64,000 nt of DNA from Salinibacterium sp. NK8237 (lineage in GTDB: Bacteria; Actinomycetota; Actinomycetes; Actinomycetales; Microbacteriaceae), in contig NZ_JADYWE010000001.1 in assembly GCF_015864955.1 (NCBI RefSeq), positions 124,001-188,000 on the forward strand, read 5' to 3'. How positions within the stretch are numbered: the first letter of the stretch is position 1; each line of letters begins with the position of its first letter. Of this stretch, positions 37,258 to 48,082 are shown in pieces. The position numbers and the translations under genes are program-made. The notes under the pieces are model-generated. The model was given only the letters and a program-made list of their open reading frames with translations. It was not told where the DNA came from and made no database searches.

Positions 37258-38115
37258 GTGCGCTCTAACCGCCGAATTCGATTGGCAGCGATTCCACTCG
37301 CTCTGGTTACGATGCTGGTCCTGACCGGCTGTACTCAGGACCAGTTGCAGGGATATTTGCCAGGAAGTCCAGACACCACCAACCACACGAGCAGCGTGAT
37401 TGGCCTCTGGGTCACATCATGGATCGTTCTTCTGGTCGTTGGTGTCATCACCTGGGGTCTCATCATCTGGGCCGCAGTTGTTTACCGCCGTCGCCGCGGA
37501 CAGACCGGCCTTCCGGTCCAACTGCGCTACAACATGCCAATCGAGATCTTCTACACGGTCGTGCCGCTGATTCTGGTTCTTGGTTTCTTCGCCTTTACTG
37601 CGCGTGACCAGGCGGCTATTGAAGCCGTTGAAGTTAACCCGGACGTTCAGATTGAGGTCATAGGCAAGCGCTGGGCATGGGACTTCAACTACGTTGACGA
37701 AAACGTCTACAGCCCCGGCGTTCAAGCAGATTTTAACCCCGATGGCACCATCAACGTTGACTCTTTGCCGCAACTCGTTCTCCCTGTCGACAAGAAGGTC
37801 GAGATCAAGGTTGAGGCGCGCGACGTTGCTCACTCTTTCTGGGTAGTGGACTTCTTGTACAAGAAGGACATGCTGCCTGGCAAGACCAACTACATGTACT
37901 TCATCCCGACCAAGGAAGGCACCTATCAGGGCAAGTGCGCTGAGCTGTGTGGTGAATACCACTCGCTCATGCTCTTCACTGTGAAGGTCGTCTCCGAGGC
38001 CGAGTACGAGGACTACATCGACGCCCAGCGTGCTGCTGGCTTCGAGGGTCAACTCGGTCTTGATTACAACGTGAACCAGAACTTGCCCGGCAACGGCAGC
38101 AGCGACGAGGAATAG
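37258..38115 (+). CDS. ctaC: Cytochrome c oxidase subunit II (CuA, lipoprotein)
   Basis: Carries the CuA centre that receives electrons in the aa3 oxidase. It is 285 residues: lipoprotein signal with lipobox LTGC (Cys25), two membrane helices, and the CuA loop [12 protein letters not shown] (Cys227, Cys231, His235). GTG 37258 is chosen because GAGAGG lies 6 bases upstream; a GTG seven codons earlier is possible. First gene of the ctaC-ctaD-ctaF unit. Confidence 0.95.
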   Translation: MRSNRRIRLAAIPLALVTMLVLTGCTQDQLQGYLPGSPDTTNHTSSVIGLWVTSWIVLLVVGVITWGLIIWAAVVYRRRRGQTGLPVQLRYNMPIEIFYTVVPLILVLGFFAFTARDQAAIEAVEVNPDVQIEVIGKRWAWDFNYVDENVYSPGVQADFNPDGTINVDSLPQLVLPVDKKVEIKVEARDVAHSFWVVDFLYKKDMLPGKTNYMYFIPTKEGTYQGKCAELCGEYHSLMLFTVKVVSEAEYEDYIDAQRAAGFEGQLGLDYNVNQNLPGNGSSDEE

Positions 38116-38120
38116 GGCTC

Positions 38121-39800
<1,680 letters not shown>

Positions 39801-39803
39801 CCG

Positions 39804-40226
39804 ATGAACGCGAACGTCAAGCTGTACTGGATCCTCACGGTTTTCTTCCTCTTTCTCTCTGGTCTCTACACGACTTGGTCGCTCCTCGATGCGAGTCATC
39901 AGCGTGTTGAGTGGGTCGGCACGATCGCTCTGCTGCTGAGTGGTCTGTTGTTCCTTCTCATTGGTTTCTACTTGAGCAAGGTGCACGCGGCCCAGGGCGG
40001 CGAACTCGCTGAGGACCGTCTCGATGCAAATATCGAAGACGGTGAAGCCGAGCAGGGGCACTACAGCCCTTGGAGCTGGTGGCCGATCGTGCTTGCCGGC
40101 GCTGCCTCGCTCGTGTTCTTGGGTGTCGCTATTGGACCGTGGATCGCATTCATCGGCGGAGGTATTCTCGTCGTTAGCCTCGTAGGGTGGACGTATGAGT
40201 ACTACCGCGGATACTTCGCCCGCTAA
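39804..40226 (+). CDS. ctaF: Cytochrome c oxidase subunit IV (actinobacterial CtaF)
   Basis: Small four-helix subunit of the actinobacterial aa3 oxidase, 140 residues. Helices are at about 5-27, 37-57, 88-106 and 111-130, with GHYSPWSWWPIVLAG typical of the family. It follows ctaD by 3 bases, and its last 32 bases overlap the start of an acetyltransferase gene. Confidence 0.92.
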   Translation: MNANVKLYWILTVFFLFLSGLYTTWSLLDASHQRVEWVGTIALLLSGLLFLLIGFYLSKVHAAQGGELAEDRLDANIEDGEAEQGHYSPWSWWPIVLAGAASLVFLGVAIGPWIAFIGGGILVVSLVGWTYEYYRGYFAR

Positions 40227-40656
40227 ATCTGTGCAGATTCGCTCTGCGACCGCGAACGATGCGGCCTCTGTATTCGAGTTGCTGAAGCAACTCGGAACTG
40301 AGTACGCACCCGACCGGGCTGCGTTCGACTCCGCCTTTGTGCACGCAGTCGACGATCGCGCGACAACGCTCCTGTTGGTCGCCGAACAGGTGGACGGCAT
40401 TGTTGTCGGCTACGCGTTCGCGACGATCGCCCACCTGCTGCACACCAACGGCAGTTCCGCACAGCTTCAGGAACTCGTTGTTGATGGCACCGTTCAGAGC
40501 ACCGGCATTGGCACACGGTTAGTAGAAGCCGTCGAGGCCGTATGCCTCGAGCGCGGCGTACGCCAGCTCACCGTGCCCAGCCGTGGTTCTGCTGACTTCT
40601 TTGAGCGAATCGGCTACATGTCTACGGCTGACTTCCTCAAGCGCGTTTTCGACTAA
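40195..40656 (+). CDS. GNAT-family N-acetyltransferase
   Basis: Acetyl-CoA-dependent transferase of 153 residues: VQIRSATANDAASVFELLKQ at the start and acetyl-CoA loop-like VQSTGIGTRLVEAVEAVC with FFERIGYMSTADFLKR at the end. ATG 40195 overlaps ctaF by 32 bases, with AGGGTGG upstream, so it is probably translated from the ctaCDF transcript. Substrate unknown. Confidence 0.88.
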   Translation: MSTTADTSPAKSVQIRSATANDAASVFELLKQLGTEYAPDRAAFDSAFVHAVDDRATTLLLVAEQVDGIVVGYAFATIAHLLHTNGSSAQLQELVVDGTVQSTGIGTRLVEAVEAVCLERGVRQLTVPSRGSADFFERIGYMSTADFLKRVFD

Positions 40657-40716
40657 AGCCACGATTCGTGGTGTGCTCGACCAGGTCGACTGTGCCGAAT
40701 GCTGGCTCGCTGAAGG

Positions 40717-41421
40717 TTATGGCGCGGAGGGATCGATCCGCGTGACCCACACTGCACCTGCGAAGGTCGCTGAGACCGCATGCGAACCCGCAGTTGTTGT
40801 GAGGTAGCACTCGCCATCGACGCTGTGCGCGTCGACGACGCTCCCCGGTGCAACCTCAAGTGTGACGGCAATCTCAAGGTTGGCGGACTCTGCATCGGAA
40901 ATCCTCTGCACCCGGTATCGTCCCGGCGCAGCGCTAGCGAGACGAATGGCGCCCTGTGCAGTATTTGTGTGGCCTTCTGCGGTAGGTATGGGGTCGCCGT
41001 GCGGATCGCTCGGGGGAAAGCCGAGCAGGGCATCCATCCGATCGATCAGCGTCTCTGTTGCGGCGTGCTCGAGTCGTTCCGCTTCGTCGTGGACTTCATC
41101 CCACCCGTAGCCGAGAGTTGTGACTAGGAACGTTTCGATAATGCGGTGTCTGCGCACCATTGCTATGGCAAGACGCGCACCCGTCTTCGTCAGCTGGACA
41201 GGTTTATAGGGCCGATAGTCGATGAGCTGCTGCGCAGCGAGGCGGTGCAGAGTGTCGGTGACGTTGGCGGGGCTGGTTCCGAAGCGGGTAGCGAGTGCTT
41301 TCGTGGTTATCGGCGGGTCGCCCCACTCTGTGGCGCTCCATATCGCCTTCAGATAGTCCTGGGCCACCAAACTTATGGAGTCAACGTCTGTGAGCTGCCC
41401 GCTCGGGATCGCCGCACTCAC
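40717..41421 (-). CDS. mntR: DtxR/MntR-family metal-dependent transcriptional regulator
   Basis: Metal-activated repressor of 234 residues. Winged-helix part: SISLVAQDYLKAIW, ALATRFGTSPANVTDTLHRL, LTKTGARLAIAMVRRHRIIETFL; metal/dimer domain: WDEVHDEAERLEHAATETLIDRMDALLG is at about 105-132; and a C-terminal SH3-like domain. GTG 41421 overlaps the last codon of the upstream mntH frame (GTGA), so both belong to one transcript. This pairing makes manganese (MntR) more likely than iron. The gene itself is intact although mntH is not. Confidence 0.9.
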   Translation of the reverse strand: MSAAIPSGQLTDVDSISLVAQDYLKAIWSATEWGDPPITTKALATRFGTSPANVTDTLHRLAAQQLIDYRPYKPVQLTKTGARLAIAMVRRHRIIETFLVTTLGYGWDEVHDEAERLEHAATETLIDRMDALLGFPPSDPHGDPIPTAEGHTNTAQGAIRLASAAPGRYRVQRISDAESANLEIAVTLEVAPGSVVDAHSVDGECYLTTTAGSHAVSATFAGAVWVTRIDPSAP

Positions 41422-42560
41422 GATTCGCCCATAACAATGAGCACAATGAGAATCACGTTGAGTAGCACGATGAGCGCGGTCACGATCCACGCGAGCCAAG
41501 TGATTACGCGGGGATTCGTGAACTGACCCATGATTTCTCTATTTTGGGTATACGCGACGAGTGGAATCAAGGCGAAAGGGACTCCAATGCTCAAGAAAAC
41601 CTGACTGAGCACAAGAGCGCTAGTGGGGTCGAAGCCTATCGTAAGCACGATGAGTGCAGGAATCAGGGCGACGACTCGTCGTAGCAGTAGCGGAACCCTG
41701 AGGTGGAGGAGACCGGCCATGATCTGTGACCCTGCGTAGGAGCCTACTGACGGGGAGGCTAGTCCGGAAGCAAGTAGTCCGATGCCGAAAGCGATGCCGA
41801 CAACGGGCCCCAGCGCCGCCACAATCGCAGCGTGAGCCCCCTCGACGCCTCGACGCTGCGAGAAGCAGCATGGCAATGTTGACCGAGCCAGCGATGACGA
41901 GCGCGATCAGAACATCCCAGCGAGTTGCCCGAAGAAGATGAATAATGCGCGCAGGGTCGATGCTTGCGCCATGTCTGTCACGTGCGAGTCCGGAGTGAAG
42001 ATAGATCGCGTGGGGCATCACTGTCGCCCCCAGCATGCTCGCGGCCAGGAGAACAGTCTCAGTTCCTTGGAATCGAGGTACGAGGCCGCCAACGAGTTCG
42101 CTCAGGCAGAGTGGGCTGACGAAGAGGCCCGCAACGAATCCCACGGTGACAACGGCAAGAAGGCCGATGATCACGAATTCGAACGGTCGCTGCCCGCGTC
42201 GTGATTGCACCGAAAGCAAAGCGGTGGAGACCACGCCCATACTCAATCCGCCGAGTGACAGGGGGAGTCCGAAGAGAATGTGAAGGGCAGGCTTTTACCT
42301 GTGACTAGGCCCAGTTTTGCTGAGAGGTATTGGATAAGGACTGCCATCACATTGGCGACGACTAGCACCCAGACGAGCAGGTAGCCGTATTTAGCGCCCG
42401 CGGTCAGATTGGCTGCAACGTTGCCAGGGTCAACATAGGCGATTGCAGCGACGAATGCAGGGCCGAGGAGAAAGAGAAGTCGTTTTTCCGGTCGTGGGAC
42501 CCGCGCCGAAGGCCGGGGGAGCGACGGATCAGGAATCCGCTCGGAACGCACATCACTCAT
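41418..42560 (-). pseudogene. mntH: Broken Nramp-family Mn2+ transporter gene mntH (two frame disruptions)
   Basis: Three open pieces in two frames together cover an Nramp proton-metal symporter. Piece 1 (42560 to about 42287) has the metal motif DPGN in helix 1 and runs to GKSLP. Piece 2 (from about 42285 to about 41850) resumes at [19 protein letters not shown] and has the helix-6 motif MPHAIYLHSGL. Piece 3 (about 41850 to 41418) resumes at GVEGAHAAIVAALGPVVGIAFG. About 37 codons around helix 3 are missing at the first junction, and a few codons at the second. The frame shifts at the first junction and returns to the original at the second. Metal-binding residues survive, so decay is recent, or the assembly is wrong. 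Confidence 0.85.
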
Positions 42561-42584
42561 AAAGTTAACCCAGCTTAACTTATG
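42558..42584 (-). promoter_or_regulatory. Probable MntR operator at the mntH start
   Basis: Inverted repeat with arms AAGTTAA (42562-42568) and TTAACTT (42575-42581) and a 6-base spacer; arms extend to CATAA on both sides, with one extra A. It covers the mntH ATG and the bases just upstream, so no Shine-Dalgarno fits, which suggests a leaderless transcript. AT-rich dyads of this length are typical DtxR/MntR sites. Confidence 0.65.
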
Positions 42585-42694
42585 AGATCCCTTCGACGGG
42601 TAGCACTCGCGCCGTCACCGTGGGTGCGATCGTCGAAGAAGATTTTGGGCCCGACTATTCTTCGGCATCGAGTATGTGTGCGTCGTTAAACGAG

Positions 42695-42731
42695 TGTGGG
42701 CCTTACCGAAACTAGTTCGGCAAGGCCCACA
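42695..42731 (-). terminator. Strong hairpin terminator of the qcr operon
   Basis: Arms TGTGGGCCTT-A-CCGAA and TTCGG-C-AAGGCCCACA with a 5-base loop and a single A/C mismatch. It lies 24 bases after the qcrB stop. The T-run on the minus strand is weak (CTCGTTTAA). Confidence 0.75.
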
Positions 42732-42754
42732 ACAGTCATGCAAGGGGAGCAGAT

Positions 42755-44371
42755 TTAGTGGTGCTCGTCCTTGGACTGTTCGATTTCTTTCTGCGACACC
42801 GGCGCGATGCGGTCTTCGAAGAACCAACGCGATACGGATGCCCGGAGGCGCTGTCCGATGGTGATGCGGCCCTGAGCATCCGGACGCACCATGAGCGGCT
42901 TGTAGTCCTCGTAGCTGACGAGCTTCCACAGTTCGTAGTCGTCGAGCTGCTCGTGAACCTCGATGTACTCACCGTGTGGCAAGCGCACGATGCGACCTGA
43001 TTCGTAGCCGTGAAGAGCGATCTCGCGATCCTTCTTCTGCAGACCCAAGCACACGCGCTTCGTGATGAAGTAGGCAATGATCGGTCCGAAGATGAGCAGC
43101 GCCTGACAGGAGTGGATCACTCCTTCGATGGATAACTTGAAGTGGGTAGCCAAGAGGTCAGAGCTCGCGGCGGCCCAGAGGACTGCGTAGAACGTGACGC
43201 CAGCAGCACCGATTGCGGTACGGGTCGGAGCGTTGCGAGGACGGTCAGCGATGTGGTGTTCACGCTTATCTCCGGTGATCCACGCCTCGATGAAGGGGTA
43301 GAAGGCAACGATCGCAATGAAGAGGCCCAAGATCACCAAGGGAGCAATGATGTTGAACGACCACGTGAAGCCGAACCACTCTGTTTCCCACCCTGGCGGA
43401 ACGAGTCGGAGGGCGCCGTCGGCGAATCCAATGTACCAGTCAGGTTGGGTGCCTGCCGAAACAGGGGAGGGGTCGTAGGGGCCGTAGACCCACACCGGGT
43501 TGATCGAGAACGTCGACGCGATCAGCGTGATGACACCGAAGATGATGAAGAAGAATCCACCAGCCTTCGCAGCGAAGCCAGGCATGACGGGCGAGCCGAC
43601 GACGTTGTCGTTGGTGCGACCGGGGCCAGCGAACTGGGTGTGCTTGTTGATCACGAGCAACAGCATGTGAATACCGATTGCAGCGATGATGATCGCCGGC
43701 AGCAGCATGATGTGCAAGATGTATAGGCGGCTGACGATGTCGACGCCCGGGAACTCTCCACCAAACAGCAGGTAAGAGATCCACGTACCAATGACCGGAA
43801 TTCCCTTGACCATTCCATCGATGATGCGCAGACCGTTACCGGAAAGCAGGTCATCGGGGAGAGAGTAGCCGGTGAAGCCCTCGGCCATCGCGAGTACGAA
43901 GAGTACGAAGCCGATGAACCAGTTGATCTCACGGGGCTTGCGGAATGCACCGGTGAAGTACACGCGGAGCATGTGCAGACCGATGGATGCCACGAACAGC
44001 AGGGCTGCCCAGTGGTGGATCTGGCGCATCAGGAGTCCGCCGCGGATGTCGAAGGAGATGTCGAGTGTCGACGCCATAGCGGCCGACATCTCAATTCCCT
44101 TGAGCGGTGCGTACGAGCCCTCGTAGTGAACCTCGACCATCGAAGCTTCGAAGAAGAACGTGAGGAACGTTCCCGAAAGAAGAATCACGATGAAGCTGTA
44201 GAGAGCAACCTCTCCGAGCATGAACGACCAGTGGTCGGGGAAGATCTTGCGACCTACCTCTTTGACGAGTCCAGAGATGCTGGTGCGCTCGTCAATGTAG
44301 TTGGCAGCAGCTCCCGTGAAACGCTGTCCGCGTGTCTTGGGCTGTGCGTCCTGGGCGGGGGTGGTTGTCAT
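42755..44371 (-). CDS. qcrB: Cytochrome bc1 complex cytochrome b subunit
   Basis: Menaquinol-oxidising cytochrome b with two b-haems, 538 residues and about eight to nine membrane helices. Motifs: MRQIHHWAALLFVASIGLHMLRVY (haem histidines), GFTGYSLPDDLLSG, the quinol-site region NPVWVYGPYDPSPVSAGTQP, and LHIMLLPAIIIAAIGIHML. It has the C-terminal soluble extension usual in actinobacteria. The start overlaps the qcrA stop (ATGA). It is last in ctaE-qcrC-qcrA-qcrB. Confidence 0.97.
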   Translation of the reverse strand: MTTTPAQDAQPKTRGQRFTGAAANYIDERTSISGLVKEVGRKIFPDHWSFMLGEVALYSFIVILLSGTFLTFFFEASMVEVHYEGSYAPLKGIEMSAAMASTLDISFDIRGGLLMRQIHHWAALLFVASIGLHMLRVYFTGAFRKPREINWFIGFVLFVLAMAEGFTGYSLPDDLLSGNGLRIIDGMVKGIPVIGTWISYLLFGGEFPGVDIVSRLYILHIMLLPAIIIAAIGIHMLLLVINKHTQFAGPGRTNDNVVGSPVMPGFAAKAGGFFFIIFGVITLIASTFSINPVWVYGPYDPSPVSAGTQPDWYIGFADGALRLVPPGWETEWFGFTWSFNIIAPLVILGLFIAIVAFYPFIEAWITGDKREHHIADRPRNAPTRTAIGAAGVTFYAVLWAAASSDLLATHFKLSIEGVIHSCQALLIFGPIIAYFITKRVCLGLQKKDREIALHGYESGRIVRLPHGEYIEVHEQLDDYELWKLVSYEDYKPLMVRPDAQGRITIGQRLRASVSRWFFEDRIAPVSQKEIEQSKDEHH

Positions 44372-45444
44372 AGCTTGCGCTCCCAGAAGCTTGGTCCGAT
44401 GGGTTCTTCGAAGTCGCTCTTAGCGATCAAGTAGCCCTCTGAGTCGACCGTAATTGGCAATTGCGGAAGGGGACGCTTGGCTGGACCGAAGATAACGGCT
44501 GCTTCGCGCTTGATGTCGAACTGTGATTGGTGGCACGGGCACAGAAGGTGATGCGTTTGCTGTTCGTAAAGTGCAACCGGGCATCCAACGTGGGTGCAAA
44601 TCTTGGAGTAAGCGACGATTCCGTCGTAGTTCCAGTCTTCGCGACCCTCCGATACCTCAAGGTCTTCTGGCTTGAGGCGGACGAGGAGAACTGAAGCTTT
44701 TGCCTTCTCTTCGATGCGGTGTTCAGAGTCGTTGAGACCTTCAGGGATGACCTGGAAGGCTGAACCGATGGTGAGGTCCGATGCCTTGATGGGGGTTCCG
44801 CTCGGGTCACGCGTCAACCGCATGCCCTCTTCCCAGAAGGTGTGCTTGAGAAGCGTGACCGGGTTGTCGGCGGGAGCAAGATCACGGAACAACACGATCG
44901 CGGGAAGCGGGGTGACAACGAGGGCGCCGATTAGCGAGCGACGCAACATGGTGCGACGGCCAAATCCGGAGTCCTTGTTGCCGAGGGTGAACACCTCGAC
45001 AGCCTTGGCGCGAGTTTCCTCGCTGCCTCGCGTGCCGTGGCGCTGCTCAACAAGGTCGTGACCCTGCATAAGAGCCTTGGACCAGTGAACGGCACCGATG
45101 CCGATGCCGAGTAGCCCCAACGTGATGCCGAGACCCAGGAACAGCGTGTTGTTACGCACCGACTGCATGTTTCCTGGCTCAATCGGGAACACGAAGTAAG
45201 CGACAACAGCAAGCACACTTCCCACGATGGAAAGGAGGAACAGCATCGAAACGCGGCGTTCCTGTTGCTTGTCGACCTTGGGGTCGAGATCCGTTACGCG
45301 TGGGCGATGCGGGGGAAACCCAGGGTTGGGCACCTCGTCGGTTGCGACGACGGCGGTACCTGCGCTGTGCGCAGGAGCCCCGTGCTGCTCGACGTCCTTA
45401 CCCGCAGCTGTGCTGCCGGCGGTATCGCCGTGGTCGTCTGCCAT
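44368..45444 (-). CDS. qcrA: Rieske iron-sulfur subunit of the bc1 complex
   Basis: Holds the [2Fe-2S] Rieske cluster. It is 358 residues, with three N-terminal membrane helices as in actinobacterial QcrA, then the cluster domain with CTHVGCP and CPCHQSQFD. Start ATG 45444 follows AAGGGATAAG. The N-terminus is acidic/Ala-rich and histidine-containing. It is expected in the III2-IV2 supercomplex with the products of qcrC, qcrB and the cta genes. Confidence 0.97.
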   Translation of the reverse strand: MADDHGDTAGSTAAGKDVEQHGAPAHSAGTAVVATDEVPNPGFPPHRPRVTDLDPKVDKQQERRVSMLFLLSIVGSVLAVVAYFVFPIEPGNMQSVRNNTLFLGLGITLGLLGIGIGAVHWSKALMQGHDLVEQRHGTRGSEETRAKAVEVFTLGNKDSGFGRRTMLRRSLIGALVVTPLPAIVLFRDLAPADNPVTLLKHTFWEEGMRLTRDPSGTPIKASDLTIGSAFQVIPEGLNDSEHRIEEKAKASVLLVRLKPEDLEVSEGREDWNYDGIVAYSKICTHVGCPVALYEQQTHHLLCPCHQSQFDIKREAAVIFGPAKRPLPQLPITVDSEGYLIAKSDFEEPIGPSFWERKL

Positions 45445-45483
45445 TCTTATCCCTTCAACCGTCCGCTGTACAGCGGTCGCTAA

Positions 45484-46296
45484 CTAGTTTGATTTAGCCG
45501 TGAGCCAGACCGTGATTGCCACGATCGCGCCAAGGCCGAAGATCCAGATGAACAGACCCTCAGAAACGGGGCCAAGTGATCCAAGCGTGAATCCACCAAC
45601 AGAGGGCGTCTCATCGAGGTACTTGAGGTACGTGATGATGTCGGCCTTTTCTTCAGGCGTGAGGTTCGTGTCGTTGAACACGGGCATGTTCTGCGGGCCC
45701 GTCAGCATTGCCTCGTAGGCGTGCTTGGCAGTCACGTCAGCGAGCGCTGGAGCAAACTTGCCCTCGGTAAGCGCTCCACCAGCACCGGCAACGTTGTGGC
45801 ACATGGCGCAGTTGATGCGGAACAGTTCGGCACCGTTGGAGACGTCATAGCCTTCCCCGGTGAGGTACACGTCAGCGGGAATCGCTGGGCCAGGACCCTG
45901 GGACGCAACATAGACCGCGAGAGCCTGAATCTGCTCTTCAGTGAACTGAACCGGCTTCTGCTCTGCTTGCGGGCCCGAAATGGCTAGTGGCATGCGCCCA
46001 GTACCCACTTGGAAGTCGGTCGCTGCGGCACCAACGCCGATCAGCGTCGGGGCTTGGGTGGTGCCCTCAAGGTCCAAACCGTGACACGTTGCACAGTTAG
46101 CGGCGAAAAGCTTTCCGCCTTCTTCGACAAGTGCTTCGGCGGATGCGCTGGTCTCTGCCGTTGCACTCGAGGTGAACAGCGCGTACGCGCCGCCCGTTCC
46201 CAGTAAACCAACGAGCAGGAGGGCTACAGTCGCAAGAGGATGGCGTCGACCGACAGGTTGTGACCTGCGTGACGCGCGAGCTGCCTTGGTGGCCAT
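45484..46296 (-). CDS. qcrC: Diheme cytochrome c subunit of the bc1 complex
   Basis: Passes electrons from the Rieske centre to CuA; actinobacteria use this fused diheme cytochrome instead of soluble cytochrome c. It is 270 residues: an N-terminal signal/anchor helix (20-40), haem motifs CATCH (68-72) and CAMCH (163-167), and a C-terminal membrane helix (GLFIWIFGLGAIVAITVWL). It starts 16 bases after ctaE. Confidence 0.97.
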   Translation of the reverse strand: MATKAARASRRSQPVGRRHPLATVALLLVGLLGTGGAYALFTSSATAETSASAEALVEEGGKLFAANCATCHGLDLEGTTQAPTLIGVGAAATDFQVGTGRMPLAISGPQAEQKPVQFTEEQIQALAVYVASQGPGPAIPADVYLTGEGYDVSNGAELFRINCAMCHNVAGAGGALTEGKFAPALADVTAKHAYEAMLTGPQNMPVFNDTNLTPEEKADIITYLKYLDETPSVGGFTLGSLGPVSEGLFIWIFGLGAIVAITVWLTAKSN

Positions 46297-46312
46297 TACG
46301 TCTATTCCGTTC

Positions 46313-46948
46313 TTATTTGAGCACGTAGATGATGAGGAAGAGGCCGATCCACACTACGTCGACAAAGTGCCAGTAGTAGGAAACAACGATTGCGCTTGTT
46401 GCCTCTTTATGTCCGAAGTTCTTGACTGCGAATCCGCGACCGAGAACCAGCAAGAAAGCGATGAGGCCACCGGCGACGTGAAGTCCGTGGAACCCAGTGG
46501 TGATGTAGAACGCCGAGCCGTAGGAGTCGCTCGAAAGGCTCACGTGTTCAGAAACCAGCGTGGCGTACTCGAAGACCTGACCGGTGACGAAGACTGCGCC
46601 CATGGAGTAGGTAAGGAAGAACCATTCCGTCATGCCCCACTTGCGCAGGTCGAAGAGCTTGCCTGTGCGACGCACTTGCATGCGCTCAGCGGCGAAGACG
46701 CCAAACTGGCACGTGACCGATGAGAGCACGAGGATGATCGTGATCAGGGTCGCAAATGGCACATTGAGCTTGGCGGTCTGCTCCGCCCACAATTCGGGGG
46801 ACGTCGACTTCAGAGTGAAGTAGATGGCGAAAAGGCCGGCGAAGAACATCACCTCGCTACCAAGCCAAACGATGGTACCGACCGCAACAGTGTTCGGTCG
46901 CTGGACAGACTGGGCTCCAAGAGAGCGGTTGAGGGCAGCTGTGGTCAC
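46313..46948 (-). CDS. ctaE: Cytochrome c oxidase subunit III
   Basis: Structural subunit of the aa3 oxidase, 211 residues and about five helices. Motifs: [40 protein letters not shown] and [20 protein letters not shown] 46948 is the likely start ([11 protein letters not shown] resembles usual CtaE starts). CATAAT lies 6 bases before it and no Shine-Dalgarno is visible, so a leaderless transcript is possible. It heads the ctaE-qcrCAB unit and is divergent from trpD. Confidence 0.93.
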   Translation of the reverse strand: MTTAALNRSLGAQSVQRPNTVAVGTIVWLGSEVMFFAGLFAIYFTLKSTSPELWAEQTAKLNVPFATLITIILVLSSVTCQFGVFAAERMQVRRTGKLFDLRKWGMTEWFFLTYSMGAVFVTGQVFEYATLVSEHVSLSSDSYGSAFYITTGFHGLHVAGGLIAFLLVLGRGFAVKNFGHKEATSAIVVSYYWHFVDVVWIGLFLIIYVLK

Positions 46949-46954
46949 GTATCT

Positions 46955-46960
46955 ATTATG
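46955..46960 (-). promoter_or_regulatory. Candidate -10 box of the ctaE-qcrCAB operon
   Basis: CATAAT on the minus strand, 6 bases upstream of the ctaE GTG, in line with a leaderless start. A TTGAAA box upstream (46987-46982) is 21 bases away, longer than ideal. Weak evidence. Confidence 0.3.
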
Positions 46961-47026
46961 GCTGATAACTGGGCGTAAGTTTTTCAATCTCCGGCCTGTC
47001 GGTTCAGGATCGGTAGGATTTCACTC

Positions 47027-48082
47027 ATGTCTGCATCCCCAACTTGGCCAGAAATCCTTACAACCCTTGTCTCCAACACCGATTTGTCGATTAGCCAAGC
47101 CGAGTGGGCAATGAAATCCGTCATGAACGGAGAAGCAACATCCGCTCAGTTAGCAGCGATGTTGATCGCCTTGCGGATCAAGGGCGAGACAGTCGACGAG
47201 ATTGTTGGATTTCGGGATGCTGCGTTGGCTAGTGCGGTGCCGTTGCCCGTGGATCCCATGGCTTTGGACATCGTCGGCACGGGTGGAGACCCCTACGGCG
47301 CCGTTTTGAATATCTCGTCCGTCGCCTCGATCATTGCGGCAGCGGGGGACGTGCCCGTAATCAAGCATGGCAATCGTGCCGCGAGCAGCAAGAGCGGTGC
47401 ATCCGATGTGCTGAGTGCTCTGGGGCTCAACCTCGACCTCACCCCGGAGCGGGTCGCTGAAGTGCTCAACGAAGTCGGCATTACCTTCGTCTACGCGGCG
47501 CTGTTTCACCCCGGTTTCGCGCACGCGGGGCCTACACGTCGCGAACTCGGAATCCCCACGCTGTTCAATATTCTTGGACCGCTCTGTAATCCCGCCCGTC
47601 CGCAGGCCTCGGCCGTTGGTGTCGGCAGCCGTGAACGCGTGAGTCTTCTCGTGGGCGTGTTCCAAACACGCGGTGCGACGGCGCTTGTCTACCGCGGCGA
47701 CGACGGAATCGACAAACTAACGACCACCGGCCACAGCCACGTCTGGGAAGTCTCGCGGGGATTTGTGACCGAACACGATCTCGATCCACTGGAATTGGGC
47801 ATCCCGCGGGCGCCGATCGAAGCGTTGTTGGGCAAGGATCCTGAGTACAACGCCCAGGTCATTCGCTCAATTTTGGCGGGGGAGAAGTCGCCGGCCCGCG
47901 ACGTCGTGCTGTTGAACGCTGCGGCCGGCTTCGCCTCGTTTGAGCTGGCGAAAGATCCCGAACAAAGTCAGCGCCCATTGCTCGCACGGTTGAAAGAGCA
48001 GCTTGAGCGCGCCGAGCACGTCGTCGATTCAGGCTTGGCCGCAACGAAACTCGATGAGTGGGTCGCGGCCACTAACCGCTAG
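47027..48082 (+). CDS. trpD: Anthranilate phosphoribosyltransferase
   Basis: Second step of tryptophan synthesis: anthranilate plus PRPP gives phosphoribosylanthranilate. It is 351 residues with DIVGTGGDPYGAVLNISS (PRPP site), KHGNRAASSKSGASDVLSAL, FLFHPGFAHA-like AALFHPGFAHAGPTRREL, and FNILGPLCNPARP. No other trp genes are adjacent. Its stop overlaps the stop of the decayed kinase on the other strand. Confidence 0.96.
   Translation: MSASPTWPEILTTLVSNTDLSISQAEWAMKSVMNGEATSAQLAAMLIALRIKGETVDEIVGFRDAALASAVPLPVDPMALDIVGTGGDPYGAVLNISSVASIIAAAGDVPVIKHGNRAASSKSGASDVLSALGLNLDLTPERVAEVLNEVGITFVYAALFHPGFAHAGPTRRELGIPTLFNILGPLCNPARPQASAVGVGSRERVSLLVGVFQTRGATALVYRGDDGIDKLTTTGHSHVWEVSRGFVTEHDLDPLELGIPRAPIEALLGKDPEYNAQVIRSILAGEKSPARDVVLLNAAAGFASFELAKDPEQSQRPLLARLKEQLERAEHVVDSGLAATKLDEWVAATNR

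Noticed and set aside
41418..42560. Programmed frameshifting as an explanation for mntH
   Set aside because: The first break also lacks about 37 codons of a membrane helix, which a ribosomal shift could not restore.
42594..42714. A coding-looking stretch (TVGAIVEEDFGPD in the plus frame) between mntH and qcrB
   Set aside because: No start with ribosome site and a stop inside the terminator hairpin; too short to match to any family.
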